64,000 bases of DNA. Origin: Frankiales bacterium. Its GTDB lineage: Bacteria; Actinomycetota; Actinomycetes; Mycobacteriales; Jatrophihabitantaceae. The notes beneath the pieces are model-generated. The model did no database searches. It had not been told where the DNA came from and saw nothing but the letters and a program-made list of their open reading frames with translations. Location: the NCBI GenBank assembly GCA_025966315.1, contig JAOPUZ010000021.1, forward strand, positions 62,001-126,000, read 5' to 3'. The translations under genes were made by a program, and so were the position numbers. Positions 26,243 to 35,189 of this stretch are shown here, in pieces; position 1 is the first letter of the stretch, and every line of letters starts with the position of its first letter.

Positions 26243-27655
26243 CTAGTCTCGTCGGTTCACCGAGGCGCGGGATGCGTCGACCAGCTCCGCCAGAGATTCC
26301 TCGATGAGCGAGGCGATGACATCCACGTCATACATCGCTTCGCGGTCAGCGTTGAGGCCGTAATAGATTCCGCCGTTGTATGACGTGGATCCGATTGCGA
26401 GCGCTTGGCCGCCCGGGAGCGGTACGACGGGAAACATCTCTAGCATCCGAGCCCCGGATGCGAACAACGGAAACTGCGGGCCGGGCACATTGGTGACGAT
26501 CAGGTTGAAGACGCGGCTGGAGAAGCTGCTCGCCACCCGCGCGCCCATCGCGTGCAACGTTGGTGGCGCGAAGCCGGACAGGGCCACGATCGTCGCGGCG
26601 CCGACCGATTGACCCGACTCCTTGTGGGCCTGCATTGCGTACGTGACCTGGGAGAGCCGGACCACCGGATTCGGCTCGCCCACCGGCAGATCAACCAAGT
26701 AGGAAGACACCCGGTTACCCAGGCGGCCACCTTCGGCTTCCGAACGAACGCTCACCGGCACCATGGCACGCACCACGCTGGCCGGCGTCACCGGCTCACC
26801 ACGCGATAGCAGCCAGCCACGAATCGCGCCGGCAATGGTTGCCAGCAGGACGTCGTTGACTGTTCCGCCTGACTTCTCACGAATGCGGCGGTAGTCGGCA
26901 AGATCCGTTCGGGCGACCGCGAACCGACGTTGTGGGCCGATCGCCAAGTTGAGCGGCGAGCCGGGGGCGGGTCTCGCGGCCGCCCTGGCCGCCGACAAGA
27001 GGCCGCCAACTGTTCTGGTGACATTCTCCGCTGTGCTCCGCGCGTCGGCCAGCCCAAGGCGAACGGTGTCGACCAGGGCGCTTGGCCGCCGGGCGATCTC
27101 AGTGACGGCATCGAGGACTAGACCCGCCGCGGTCGGTTCCGGCCGGGCAGTCCAGTCGTCCGGCGGCAGCTCCCTGACCACGGGGCTCACGTCCAGGATC
27201 ACCTGCGCGATGTCGACGGCGCTGATCCCGTCCACCATCGCATGGTGTGTCTTGGTGATGATGGCGATGCGTTCGTCCGATAGCCCCTCGACGAGGTACA
27301 TCTCCCACAACGGACGCCGTCGGTCGAGAGCCCGAGATTGCACGCGCGCGACGAGTTCACGAAGCTGCGCATCCGATCCCGGGCGCGGCAAAGCCGACCG
27401 CCGCAGGTGGTAGCTGAGATCGAAGGACCCGTCGTCGACCCAGACCGGGTTGGCCAAGTGCCCCGGGACCCAGCGGATCTTCTGTCGATATCTGGGAACG
27501 AGGGAGATCCTGGCTTCGATCAAGTCGGCCAGGGTCTCGTAGTCAAAACCCGCGGCAGGTAGGTCGAACACCGCGACACCACCGACGTGCATCGGCGTCA
27601 CCGGTCCCTCGAAATACAGGAACGAGGCGTCTAGGGGGCTGAGCCGGTCCACCAT
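26243..27655 (-). CDS. Wax ester synthase / diacylglycerol acyltransferase (WS/DGAT)
   Basis: The 470-residue protein has the family length and the active-site motif HHAMVDG (H137, H138, D142, G143). Its N-terminus, LSPLDASFLYFEGPVTPMHVGG, and a C-terminal VTNVPGPQFPLFASG block are both characteristic. These enzymes transfer acyl groups from acyl-CoA to diacylglycerol or fatty alcohol to make storage triacylglycerol or wax ester, and are abundant in lipid-storing actinomycetes. It starts at ATG 27655, 14 bp after the CpaE-like gene ends, so it may be read from the same transcript. The choice between wax ester and triacylglycerol cannot be made from sequence. Confidence 0.95.
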   Translation of the reverse strand: MVDRLSPLDASFLYFEGPVTPMHVGGVAVFDLPAAGFDYETLADLIEARISLVPRYRQKIRWVPGHLANPVWVDDGSFDLSYHLRRSALPRPGSDAQLRELVARVQSRALDRRRPLWEMYLVEGLSDERIAIITKTHHAMVDGISAVDIAQVILDVSPVVRELPPDDWTARPEPTAAGLVLDAVTEIARRPSALVDTVRLGLADARSTAENVTRTVGGLLSAARAAARPAPGSPLNLAIGPQRRFAVARTDLADYRRIREKSGGTVNDVLLATIAGAIRGWLLSRGEPVTPASVVRAMVPVSVRSEAEGGRLGNRVSSYLVDLPVGEPNPVVRLSQVTYAMQAHKESGQSVGAATIVALSGFAPPTLHAMGARVASSFSSRVFNLIVTNVPGPQFPLFASGARMLEMFPVVPLPGGQALAIGSTSYNGGIYYGLNADREAMYDVDVIASLIEESLAELVDASRASVNRRD

Positions 27656-27669
27656 CGGTCATCGACTCC

Positions 27670-29007
27670 TCATCGCTTGACACGGCGGCGACCCCGCTCA
27701 GCCGGCATTCCCAAGATCGAGCCCGCAAGATCAGCCAGTGCGCCACGAAGCGGGCTGCTCGGTGCCGAAGCCATCAGGCTCCGTCCGGCGCTCGCTGCGG
27801 CATCCAGGCTAGATCGATCATAGGGAAGGAATGCGGCCGGTGTCCGTTCAGCGAAGCGCAGCAACGCTGCCTTCAGTTCGGCAGTCGAACTACGGCCGGC
27901 CGCCGCGGGTTGCACGCGATTGAGCACGACCCATACCGGAGTCTCGATATCAGTGTCGCCGAGCTCACCCAGACCGCGCACGAGGCGTTGCATTCCGACG
28001 GGGTCAGCCGATCCGACTGCGATTATCAGGTCCGCTTCAGTCAGGGCGGCGAGTGTGGCGCCGTTGCGACGCGGCGCGACCGTGTCGAAGCTGAGCTCCT
28101 CATCGGTTTCGAGGCAGAAGCCGACGTCCACGACGGTGATCGGGGCTAGTCCGCGAGCGAGTCGAAGAGTTTCGCCCAGTGCGGCCGGCCGGATCTCTGG
28201 CCATCGATCGGCGCGGGCGATCCCGGTAAGGACTCGCAACCCGGGTTCGAGCTGCCAGGCCAGGCTCGCCAGCACCGCGACGTCCAACTGGTGGTTGTGC
28301 GCATGGCGACAGGCTGCGGCCAGGCCAGGCGACTCGTCCAGCAATCCGAGCAGGCTCGACACGGCGCCGCCGTACACATCCGCATCGACGAGCAGTACGC
28401 CTTGACACCGACACACAAGTTCGTGCGCCAGCCCAACCGCCACAGTTGTCCGGCCGGGCGCCCCGGTCGGCCCCCACACAGCGATCACGGCGCCAGCCGC
28501 GCTGTCCAGTCCCAACTCTGGGGCGCGCAGCTCAACGTGACTCTCGTCCGGAAAGGCAGGGTCAGCTGTCACCGCGCCGGCGACGCGCCCCCGCGTCGTC
28601 GCCCACGGCTCGGAAAAGTCGTAACCAGCGCTGCCGGTGTCAGCCGTCCCACCACGAACCGCTACGCCGGCAACGGATGCGAATACTGCCGCCTGCGCGT
28701 GGGCGGGCACCACGTACTCGATCCCGAGGGATGCGAAGTGCGCACGTTCGTTCCGATCATCGACTTCCACGACGCCGACCGCTACGACGCCGCATACGCG
28801 CAAGCGTGCAACGACATCAGCGTCCAGGTCGACGACCGCGACTGAAATGAAGGCAACTTCACCGAGGCCGACCTCTGCTGCCGCAAGCAATTCGACGACG
28901 TCAACGCATCGCTTGCGTATCAGCAGCTGGTCCGACGGGGTTAGACCCGACAGCAGGCGCCCTTCCCACGAAGCTCCGGCGGCGGATACCAGAGCTGAGA
29001 CGGTCAC
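27670..29007 (-). CDS. CpaE-like MinD/ParA-family ATPase
   Basis: From GTG 29007 the protein has 445 residues, with a divergent N-terminal domain of about 175 residues followed by a MinD/ParA-type fold. The P-loop reads GPTGAPGRTT, with arginine where ParA-type proteins have the nucleotide-contacting lysine. LLVDADVYGG and ITVVDVGFCLE mark the later nucleotide-site strands. CpaE-like proteins localise pilus or secretion machinery in Tad systems. The start overlaps the stop of the SAF-domain gene by 4 nt (GTGA), so the two proteins are coupled. No Tad pilin, prepilin peptidase or CpaF gene is present here. The longer frame upstream to 29247 is antisense or overlap noise. Confidence 0.8.
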   Translation of the reverse strand: MTVSALVSAAGASWEGRLLSGLTPSDQLLIRKRCVDVVELLAAAEVGLGEVAFISVAVVDLDADVVARLRVCGVVAVGVVEVDDRNERAHFASLGIEYVVPAHAQAAVFASVAGVAVRGGTADTGSAGYDFSEPWATTRGRVAGAVTADPAFPDESHVELRAPELGLDSAAGAVIAVWGPTGAPGRTTVAVGLAHELVCRCQGVLLVDADVYGGAVSSLLGLLDESPGLAAACRHAHNHQLDVAVLASLAWQLEPGLRVLTGIARADRWPEIRPAALGETLRLARGLAPITVVDVGFCLETDEELSFDTVAPRRNGATLAALTEADLIIAVGSADPVGMQRLVRGLGELGDTDIETPVWVVLNRVQPAAAGRSSTAELKAALLRFAERTPAAFLPYDRSSLDAAASAGRSLMASAPSSPLRGALADLAGSILGMPAERGRRRVKR

Positions 29008-29699
29008 GACTGAACCGCTTGGCAGGCCCGTGGATCGAAATCGGCGTTGAGGCCGGGCTGGTCGTGGGACAGCACAGCGAAGCGCACGACGGGCGAGTCC
29101 AATGCCAGCGACATGAGCACCTCTCGGGCCTGCTTGTCGGAGACGAGGACCGAGATACTCGGGCCCGTCGCTGAGGCGAAAGCACCACTGGCGGCAGTGT
29201 GGACGGCTTGCACCGTGACGTCGCCGAGCACTACGCCACCGCGACACTGCTTGCTGTTGAGCCAGACTGCAACCCGTGCACCTCGTACCACTTGCGCAGA
29301 TGCCACTTCGCTCGAGGCGATCGTCAGCGAAACACCTCGAGTGGCGGGCCCGATCTCGTCACGCCCGACCAACTCCCCTGCCACCAATTGGGAACGTACT
29401 CGCAGCCCGGCAACGCTTGTGCTGGCTGGCAAGTAGCGGTCGCTCACGTCGCCGAGTTGAACGGCGACAACTCGCACGTCGTTCGCGTTGAGGACAGTGC
29501 CGACGGCGAGATCCCGATTAGCGATCAACATTCGGACGCGATGGTCCGCGGCCGAAACCAACCACGAACCGGCAAGGACACAACCCAGGACGAGAGCTAT
29601 GCCCGACAGCAGGCGCGGATCGAACCAACGAGGACGCTTCAGGCGTTGCGGTGAGGGCGACGGTGGCACTGCGAGGCCAGCGGCGGAGGGAAAGCTCAT
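29004..29699 (-). CDS. SAF-domain membrane protein (CpaB/RcpC-like)
   Basis: From ATG 29699 the product has 231 residues. A proline-rich cytoplasmic N-terminus is followed by one membrane helix (about 30-52, LLSGIALVLGCVLAGSWLV). An extracytoplasmic SAF domain follows, reading IANRDLAVGTVLNANDVRVVAVQL, and a C-terminal beta-rich part. SAF domains occur in CpaB/RcpC pilus proteins and flagellar FlgA, where they bind glycans or guide assembly. The arrangement with a CpaE-like partner recalls Tad loci, but the pilus genes are absent. The start of the longer frame at 29927 would bury the divergent promoter region and was not used. Confidence 0.82.
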   Translation of the reverse strand: MSFPSAAGLAVPPSPSPQRLKRPRWFDPRLLSGIALVLGCVLAGSWLVSAADHRVRMLIANRDLAVGTVLNANDVRVVAVQLGDVSDRYLPASTSVAGLRVRSQLVAGELVGRDEIGPATRGVSLTIASSEVASAQVVRGARVAVWLNSKQCRGGVVLGDVTVQAVHTAASGAFASATGPSISVLVSDKQAREVLMSLALDSPVVRFAVLSHDQPGLNADFDPRACQAVQS

Positions 29700-29751
29700 G
29701 GATCTGATTTTTCCCGATGGCGAGCACTGCGTCTGACCGCAGCGGCAAAGC

Positions 29752-29760
29752 TGTGGATAA
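29752..29760 (-). promoter_or_regulatory. DnaA box (TTATCCACA on minus strand) upstream of the SAF gene
   Basis: The plus strand reads TGTGGATAA, the exact reverse complement of TTATCCACA. It lies 53 bp upstream of the SAF-gene start in its divergent gap with the HTH gene. It repeats the placement seen upstream of the EssC-like gene. Confidence 0.5.
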
Positions 29761-29874
29761 CTTCTGCGCCTGTGCACGACGAAGTGCGAGACTGGCCTGA
29801 CTGATGCTGCGACGGGGCGATACCCGAAGCGACTACCACGTAGCACCAATACGATCGGCGAGAGAAGGATGTGG

Positions 29875-30147
29875 ATGACCGAGACGCGATTTCTCACCCT
29901 GGCTGACGTCGCCGAGGTATTGAACATCTCCGGCTCACAGACCTACGCCCTGGTTCGCTCAGGCGAACTCAGAGGTATCAAGATCGGCGGCCGCGGCCAA
30001 TGGCGCGTCGAGCGCGAACAACTCGAATCGTTTATCCATCGGATGTACGACGAGACGAGCAGCTTCGTTGCGGCACACCCGCTGATCGATGACGACTCGG
30101 TAACGCGCACAACAAACGAGACTAGGTCGATCGCTGGATTGCGCTGA
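29875..30147 (+). CDS. Excisionase-type (MerR-like) helix-turn-helix DNA-binding protein
   Basis: From ATG 29875, with GAGAAGG six bases upstream, the protein has 90 residues; ATG 29869 would add two. The N-terminal two-thirds are an excisionase/BldC-like winged helix: LTLADVAEVLNISGSQTYALVRSGELRGIKIGG then QWRVEREQLESFI. The rest is a short acidic tail. Such single-domain proteins bind direct repeats as cooperative filaments in the BldC case. It is divergent from the SAF gene and lies within the envelope-gene group, so it is a good candidate for its local regulator. Nothing suggests a phage origin. Its last 26 bp overlap the end of the convergent gene. Confidence 0.88.
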   Translation: MTETRFLTLADVAEVLNISGSQTYALVRSGELRGIKIGGRGQWRVEREQLESFIHRMYDETSSFVAAHPLIDDDSVTRTTNETRSIAGLR

Positions 30148-30676
30148 GAGCGTTCCAGGCAATACACGCGGTCTCCCGAACCGCGTCGCGTCGACGAAAC
30201 TCCGAACCGGGATGCCTTGCCAGCTCGATGAAATCGGCGGCAACCCGATCCAGAGTCCCGTCGATGATTGACCCGTCCGCGCAATGCACCACCACTGCTG
30301 AACGATCGCGAGCGATCCCACGGAGCGCGTGGCCCATTCCCAGTCTGCTGTCGGCGCCCACCGCACCAGCGCGGTTCCTACTCGCTTCTTGTATCGACAG
30401 CACCTGGATGGCCTCAAGCGGCACCACGAATTCACGCCGATTCCCGTCCTGCAGCAGCAACCACCCGGCGCCGACACGGTAGATCTCACCAACGAGATCC
30501 AACCGTCCGCGACAAGCCAGTCGCACCTGAGAACGAACAAGTGCGGCGACGCGATCCTGCCAGCTGAGTGAACCCAGCAGGATCCGCGTTTGCTCGCCTA
30601 CCTCGACCGCGCGTTCAGCCTCGCGAGCCATTGACGCTTGCCCCTCCAAGTCGGCAAACAACGCGTCCCATCTCAT
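30122..30676 (-). CDS. Conserved-looking hypothetical protein, about 184 residues
   Basis: I do not recognise this family. From ATG 30676, with GGCGAGG upstream, it begins MRWDALFADLEGQASMAREAERAVEVGEQTRILLGSLSWQDRVAAL. A beta-rich middle section follows (DLVGEIYRVGAGWLLLQDG and VVPLEAIQVLSI), then ADFIELARHP and a helical end. The two short strand-rich blocks could be Sm-like or SH3-like barrels, which is only an impression. No signal peptide or membrane segment is seen. It shares a divergent control region with the LysM gene and overlaps the 3' end of the HTH gene by 26 bp. The longer frame to 30874 lacks a ribosome site. Confidence 0.7.
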   Translation of the reverse strand: MRWDALFADLEGQASMAREAERAVEVGEQTRILLGSLSWQDRVAALVRSQVRLACRGRLDLVGEIYRVGAGWLLLQDGNRREFVVPLEAIQVLSIQEASRNRAGAVGADSRLGMGHALRGIARDRSAVVVHCADGSIIDGTLDRVAADFIELARHPGSEFRRRDAVRETACIAWNALSAIQRST

Positions 30677-30799
30677 AGATACCTCGCCATTTCGAATGTT
30701 TCTTGCCTGCTGGGTGACCCTCCGGCCTGCAGACCGTCGGAGGTGTCGCGTCCGTGCCGACGAGTCTGACCGGCGCGGCGTCTGGCTCGGACGCCAACA

Positions 30800-30832
30800 C
30801 TCCGACTGAGAACCAAGACGCTCCGACTGAGA
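30800..30832. promoter_or_regulatory. 12-bp direct repeat CTCCGACTGAGA phased at 21 bp
   Basis: Exact copies lie at 30800-30811 and 30821-30832, and the match continues loosely as CCAA on the right of each. The 21-bp period is two helical turns, so a protein could bind both on one face of the DNA. The site lies between two divergent genes, about 110 bp upstream of the LysM start. Confidence 0.5.
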
Positions 30833-30882
30833 CCAAACGGGCAAAGATCTACCAACTTTCGGCCCAAAATGCACGATCGAGC

Positions 30883-30911
30883 TTGAACCGCCCCACCGGA
30901 CTGTCTACGAA
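30883..30911 (+). promoter_or_regulatory. Candidate promoter of the LysM/Rv3235-family operon
   Basis: TTGAAC (30883-30888) and TACGAA (30906-30911) are separated by 17 bp, close to sigma-70-type -35 and -10 consensus. Transcription would start near 30918, leaving a leader of about 24 nt that carries GAAAGG before the ATG at 30942. The direct repeat at 30800 is just upstream. Confidence 0.45.
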
Positions 30912-30941
30912 TGGAAATACACGCAAACGAAAGGTTCATCG

Positions 30942-31649
30942 ATGGTCAGCGGAATTCGTCGGCTCGAGTTGGCAATCATTGCAGGCTTGGACGTGGCCGC
31001 GATGGCGCAGTTATATCCCGACTGGTCGCGGGTTGCGGCCCTCTGCGGCTCACCCAATTCTATTGTCGCCACGATCGGTCCAGATCGCGCAATCGCCGAG
31101 TTGACCGGCGGCCTGCTCTGGTGTGCGGCTGTTTGGTTCGGCCTCGGCCTGCTGACCACCGCCATTGCTCGGCTGCCCGGTGCGGTCGGCGCTGCCGGAA
31201 CGTCCTTATTGCACAAGGCTTATCCCAAGGTCGTGTGCCGGATGCTGGTGGGAGCGGCAGGCGTGTCCATCGCGCTCACACCGCTGGCGGCCGACGCGCG
31301 ATCCTTCTCCGACACCGCGGACCACGGCCAGTCGTCATCAGCCGTCGTTGTGGCCGGTTGGCCTAGCGACACCTCGTCGCCCCAGCCGTGGTCCAGCATC
31401 GAGTGGCCAACCGGCGGTACGAGTACGCACGAGCCCCCGGCGGGCCAGCAGGAACCAGCGCTGACCGTGCAGCGTGGGGATTCGCTGTGGTCCATCAGCA
31501 AACGAAGCCTGGGCGCAAGGGCAGAACCGGCGGCCGTAGCCGCCGAGTGGCCACGGTGGTACGCCGCCAACCGCGACACGATCGGGGCCGACCCGAACCT
31601 GATCAAAGCCGGGATGTCCCTGCAAATGCCGACCGAAGAGAGTCACTGA
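30942..31649 (+). CDS. Membrane-anchored LysM-domain protein
   Basis: The 235-residue protein has two hydrophobic segments in its N-terminal half (about 57-77, GGLLWCAAVWFGLGLLTTA, and about 100-118, MLVGAAGVSIALTPLAA). A Pro/Ser-rich linker follows, then a C-terminal LysM domain reading LTVQRGDSLWSISKRSLG and ending PNLIKAGMSLQMP. LysM binds N-acetylglucosamine in peptidoglycan, so the protein probably links the membrane to the wall. Its stop overlaps the next start by one base (TGATG), so the two genes form an operon. LysM proteins of this shape are seen near Rv3235-type genes and secA in actinobacteria. Confidence 0.87.
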   Translation: MVSGIRRLELAIIAGLDVAAMAQLYPDWSRVAALCGSPNSIVATIGPDRAIAELTGGLLWCAAVWFGLGLLTTAIARLPGAVGAAGTSLLHKAYPKVVCRMLVGAAGVSIALTPLAADARSFSDTADHGQSSSAVVVAGWPSDTSSPQPWSSIEWPTGGTSTHEPPAGQQEPALTVQRGDSLWSISKRSLGARAEPAAVAAEWPRWYAANRDTIGADPNLIKAGMSLQMPTEESH

Positions 31650-32233
31650 TGTCGTCCGCGATCGCGTTGACCGCACCCGAAACCGTTGAGTTCGATCCGC
31701 CCTCTGGTATGAGTTCCAAGCGGCTGGTTCTCAGACCAGCGCCACCGCGCGAACCTCCCTACGATGACGAACTCAGCGGCCCGAGCATCTCGCAAGCGGG
31801 GCCGTTCGACCGCACGCTGCCCTTCGAACCCGTCGACGTCTCGCTGCCGTCAGCGCTCCGGCTAGTCCGCAACACCGAAGACTTCGCCGCGCAACCAACG
31901 GCGCGAAGTGAACTGCCCGAGCTCATCGCCTTCAGCCGACGTTTTGCGATCGGCATCATCGAGGTCGTCACGGGCCGACGAACTCCAGCGCAGCTCGCAA
32001 TGAACGCCGCCCCCGCCGTACAGGTCGGCTTGGCCCGCGATGCCGGCCACCTCACCCGGCTGGGCAGCGCCCGCCGTCCGGCCACACTGCACTCGGTTCA
32101 TGTGAGCGAACCTGCGGACGGAGTCGCCGAGGTTGCCGCGATCGTCCGGCTCGGGGACCGGTTTCGGGCGATTGCCTTCCGATTGGAGGGGCTCGACGGT
32201 CGTTGGCGTTGCGTACGCCTACAAATCGGCTAG
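31649..32233 (+). CDS. Rv3235-family protein
   Basis: From ATG 31649 the product has 194 residues. The N-terminal half is Pro/Ser/Arg-rich and looks disordered. The C-terminal half carries the family pattern: LIAFSRRFAIGIIEVVTGRRTPAQL, then LARDAGHLTRLG, SVHVSEPADGVAEVAAIVRLGDRFRAIAFRLEGLDGRWRCVRLQIG. Rv3235-family proteins are actinobacterial, of unknown function, and lie near secA as here. The gene is translationally coupled to the LysM gene and ends four bases from the convergent secA. A much longer upstream frame to 31388 overlaps the LysM gene and is rejected. Confidence 0.85.
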   Translation: MSSAIALTAPETVEFDPPSGMSSKRLVLRPAPPREPPYDDELSGPSISQAGPFDRTLPFEPVDVSLPSALRLVRNTEDFAAQPTARSELPELIAFSRRFAIGIIEVVTGRRTPAQLAMNAAPAVQVGLARDAGHLTRLGSARRPATLHSVHVSEPADGVAEVAAIVRLGDRFRAIAFRLEGLDGRWRCVRLQIG

Positions 32234-32237
32234 GCGA

Positions 32238-35084
32238 CTAGCGCTTGCGCTTGTTACCGCGCGAGCCGCGATTCGGGTTGGCCCGCCGCTGGCGCGATGC
32301 GGTCGCACGGCTTCCTGCCGCTGGCTCTGCGTCGCCGGCTTCTGTGTGGACTTCCGGCGCATCCGAGCCCAACGTGGGCGAGCTGTACGTCAGGGGTGCC
32401 GACCCGTTGGTACGGCTCAGCCCCTTCGCGGAGATCTGCGGGTGACCGTTCCCAGCGCCACCTGCCGCCAGTTCGGCCACCACTCGCTCCGCGTCCAGCT
32501 CAGGCTCGGGCACCGACGGGCCAACGCCGTCGCCATCGCCATCGCTGGCATCCACGACGCCAGGCGCACCACCGAAACCTGCGGACGGATCATCGACCTG
32601 GACATCCAGGTTGAACAGGAAGCCGACGGACTCCTCCTTGATCGCATCCATCATGGCCGCGAACATGTCGAAGCCTTCTTTTTGGTACTCGACCAGCGGA
32701 TCGCGTTGCGCCATAGCGCGCAAGCCGATTCCCTCTTGTAAGTAGTCCATCTCGTAGAGGTGCTCGCGCCACTTGCGGTCAAGCACGGACAACAGCACCC
32801 GACGTTCCAACTCGCGGACGACCTCTGGGCCGAGATCTTCTTCGCGCTGGTCGTAGGCCGCCTGCGCATCGGCGACGATCTCTTCGACGAGGAATTCTCG
32901 CGTCAGATCATTGCGATTGCCGCCGGCTGTCTCGATGGCCTCATCAACGGTGAGCGAAATGGGGTACAGCGTCTTCAATGCGACCCACAGCTGGTCGAGC
33001 TCCCACTCCTCCGGGTAACCCGAGGCGGTAGCGCCCTCGACATAGGACGTCACCGCTTCAGTGATCATCGGCCTGATCTGATCAGACAGGTCAGCGCCGG
33101 ATAGCACCTGGCGACGTTCTTCGTAGATGACCGTGCGCTGCTTGTTCAACACCTCGTCGTACTTGAGGACGTTCTTCCGAATCTCGAAGTTCTGCTGTTC
33201 CACCTGGGTCTGGGCGGACTGAATGGCCTTGGCCACCTGCTTGTTCTCGATCGGAGTGTCCTCGGGCAGCCGCATGAAGTTCATGATCGACGCGATCCGG
33301 TCTCCGTTGAAACGGACCATCAGATCATCGCCCAGCGAGAGGTAGAACCGTGAGACTCCCGGATCACCCTGACGCCCGGACCGCCCCCGCAACTGGTTGT
33401 CGATGCGGCGCGACTCGTGCCGCTCGGTGCCGAGCACGTAGAGCCCTCCGAGTTCGAGGACTTCGTCATGTTCCAGGGCAACCTCCGCCTTGGCCTTGGC
33501 CAATACCTCGGGCCAGGCCGCCTCGTACTCCTCCGCCGTCTCGGCGGGGCTGAATCCGCGTTCGCGTAGTTCTGCATCAGCCAGGAATTCCGGATTGCCA
33601 CCGAGCATGATGTCGGTTCCACGGCCGGCCATGTTGGTAGCGACCGTGATGGCGCCCTTGCGTCCGGCCATCGCAACGATCGCCGCCTCACGATCGTTCT
33701 GCTTGGCGTTCAACACCTCGTGCGGAATCCCCCGCCGCAGCAGCAGGTTGGACAGCAACTCCGACTTCGCCACGCTGGCGGTACCAACCAGTACCGGCTG
33801 CCCGCGGCCGTGCCGTTCGGCCAGGTCGTCGATCACCGCGGCGAACTTGGCCTCTTCGGTCTTGTAGACGTAGTCGGTTTCGTCCTGGCGAACCATGTCG
33901 CGGTTGGTCGGGATCGGCACCACGCCCAACTTGTAGATCTGGTGCAGCTCGGCGGCCTCGGTCTGCGCCGTTCCGGTCATACCCGACAGCTTCTTGTACA
34001 GCCGGAAGAAGTTCTGCAAGGTGATCGTCGCCAGCGTCTGGTTCTCTTGCTGGATGGCCACGCTTTCTTTCGCCTCGATGGCCTGATGCATGCCCTCGTT
34101 GTAGCGGCGACCCGACAGCACCCGCCCGGTGAACTCGTCCACGATGAGTACTTCACCGTCGCGGACGATGTAGTCCCGGTCGCGCTTGTACAGTTCTTTG
34201 ACCTTGATCGCGTTGTTCAGATAGCCGACCAGCGGCGTGTTGGCCGACTCGTACAGGTTGTCGATACCGAGCTGATCCTCGACGAATTCGACGCCGGCCT
34301 CGGTGATCGCGATGGTTCGCTTGCCTTCTTCGACTTCGTAGTGCTCGTCCTTCTTCATACGCGGGGCGAGCCGCGCGAATTCCGGGTACCAGCGCTGATT
34401 GTCGTCGGCGGGGCCGGAGATGATCAGCGGCGTACGCGCCTCATCGATCAGAATCGAGTCGACCTCGTCCACGATGGCGTAGTTGTGCCCGCGCTGGACC
34501 AGGTCGTCGGTGCTCCACGCCATGTTGTCGCGTAGGTAGTCGAAGCCGAACTCGTTGTTCGTGCCGTACGTAATGTCGGCGGCGTAACTGGCTCGGCGCT
34601 GGTCCGGGGTCATGTTCGAGAGGATTTTGCCCACCGACAGCCCGAGGAAGCGGTGCACCCGGCCCATCCAGTCCCCGTCACGCGAGGCGAGGTAGTCGTT
34701 GACCGTGACGACATGCACGCCGTCGCCGGACAGCGCGTTCAAGTACGCCGGCAGAGTTGAGACCAGCGTCTTGCCCTCACCGGTCTTCATCTCGGCAATG
34801 TTGCCCAGGTGCAGTGCGGCGCCGCCCATCAGCTGGACCTTGTAGTGGAACTGGCCCAGCGTCCGGCGCGCAGCCTCGCGCACCACGGCAAACGCTTCCG
34901 GTAAGAGTTCGTCCAGCGTCTCGCCCTCGGCGTAGCGCTCCTTGAACAGATCGGTCTGCGCACGTAGCTCAGCGTCGCTGAGGTCTACGTAATCCTCTTC
35001 GAGGGACTCGATGTGATCGGCGATGGACGAAAGGCGCCGGACGATCTTGCCTTCGCCGGCGCGCAGCAGCTTGTTGAGAACCAC
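32238..35084 (-). CDS. secA: SecA preprotein translocase ATPase
   Basis: The 948-residue protein has all SecA features: Walker A MKTGEGKT (99-106), [13 protein letters not shown], the preprotein cross-linking domain, GRQGDPG and the helical scaffold. The C-terminal tail is acidic, then basic (ending RGNKRKR), without the zinc-binding CxCxSGxxxxCH motif, as in other actinobacterial SecA1 proteins. It drives export of unfolded precursors through SecYEG. The start is GTG 35084; no strong ribosome site is visible. It converges on the Rv3235-family gene. A second SecA, if present in the organism, is not in this window. Confidence 0.98.
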   Translation of the reverse strand: MVLNKLLRAGEGKIVRRLSSIADHIESLEEDYVDLSDAELRAQTDLFKERYAEGETLDELLPEAFAVVREAARRTLGQFHYKVQLMGGAALHLGNIAEMKTGEGKTLVSTLPAYLNALSGDGVHVVTVNDYLASRDGDWMGRVHRFLGLSVGKILSNMTPDQRRASYAADITYGTNNEFGFDYLRDNMAWSTDDLVQRGHNYAIVDEVDSILIDEARTPLIISGPADDNQRWYPEFARLAPRMKKDEHYEVEEGKRTIAITEAGVEFVEDQLGIDNLYESANTPLVGYLNNAIKVKELYKRDRDYIVRDGEVLIVDEFTGRVLSGRRYNEGMHQAIEAKESVAIQQENQTLATITLQNFFRLYKKLSGMTGTAQTEAAELHQIYKLGVVPIPTNRDMVRQDETDYVYKTEEAKFAAVIDDLAERHGRGQPVLVGTASVAKSELLSNLLLRRGIPHEVLNAKQNDREAAIVAMAGRKGAITVATNMAGRGTDIMLGGNPEFLADAELRERGFSPAETAEEYEAAWPEVLAKAKAEVALEHDEVLELGGLYVLGTERHESRRIDNQLRGRSGRQGDPGVSRFYLSLGDDLMVRFNGDRIASIMNFMRLPEDTPIENKQVAKAIQSAQTQVEQQNFEIRKNVLKYDEVLNKQRTVIYEERRQVLSGADLSDQIRPMITEAVTSYVEGATASGYPEEWELDQLWVALKTLYPISLTVDEAIETAGGNRNDLTREFLVEEIVADAQAAYDQREEDLGPEVVRELERRVLLSVLDRKWREHLYEMDYLQEGIGLRAMAQRDPLVEYQKEGFDMFAAMMDAIKEESVGFLFNLDVQVDDPSAGFGGAPGVVDASDGDGDGVGPSVPEPELDAERVVAELAAGGAGNGHPQISAKGLSRTNGSAPLTYSSPTLGSDAPEVHTEAGDAEPAAGSRATASRQRRANPNRGSRGNKRKR

Positions 35085-35189
35085 GACAAGATACTACGGG
35101 GCTTGGCTTGGCGGAGCGCACCTGACGAGAGGACTTGTCCGAATTTGTTGAGCAAGTCGCCCGGATCTGCCGTTTTGGTGGCCTGCTGG

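Noticed and set aside
27670-29699. Complete Tad pilus locus
   Set aside because: Only CpaE-like and SAF/CpaB-like genes are seen; no pilin, peptidase, CpaF or TadB/C genes are in the window.
29875-30147. Excisionase of an integrated phage or element
   Set aside because: No integrase, attachment-site repeat or phage gene is nearby; the fold is shared by chromosomal regulators such as BldC.
32238-32300. Truncated SecA because the C-terminal zinc motif is missing
   Set aside because: Actinobacterial SecA1 proteins normally lack this motif and the overall length is normal.
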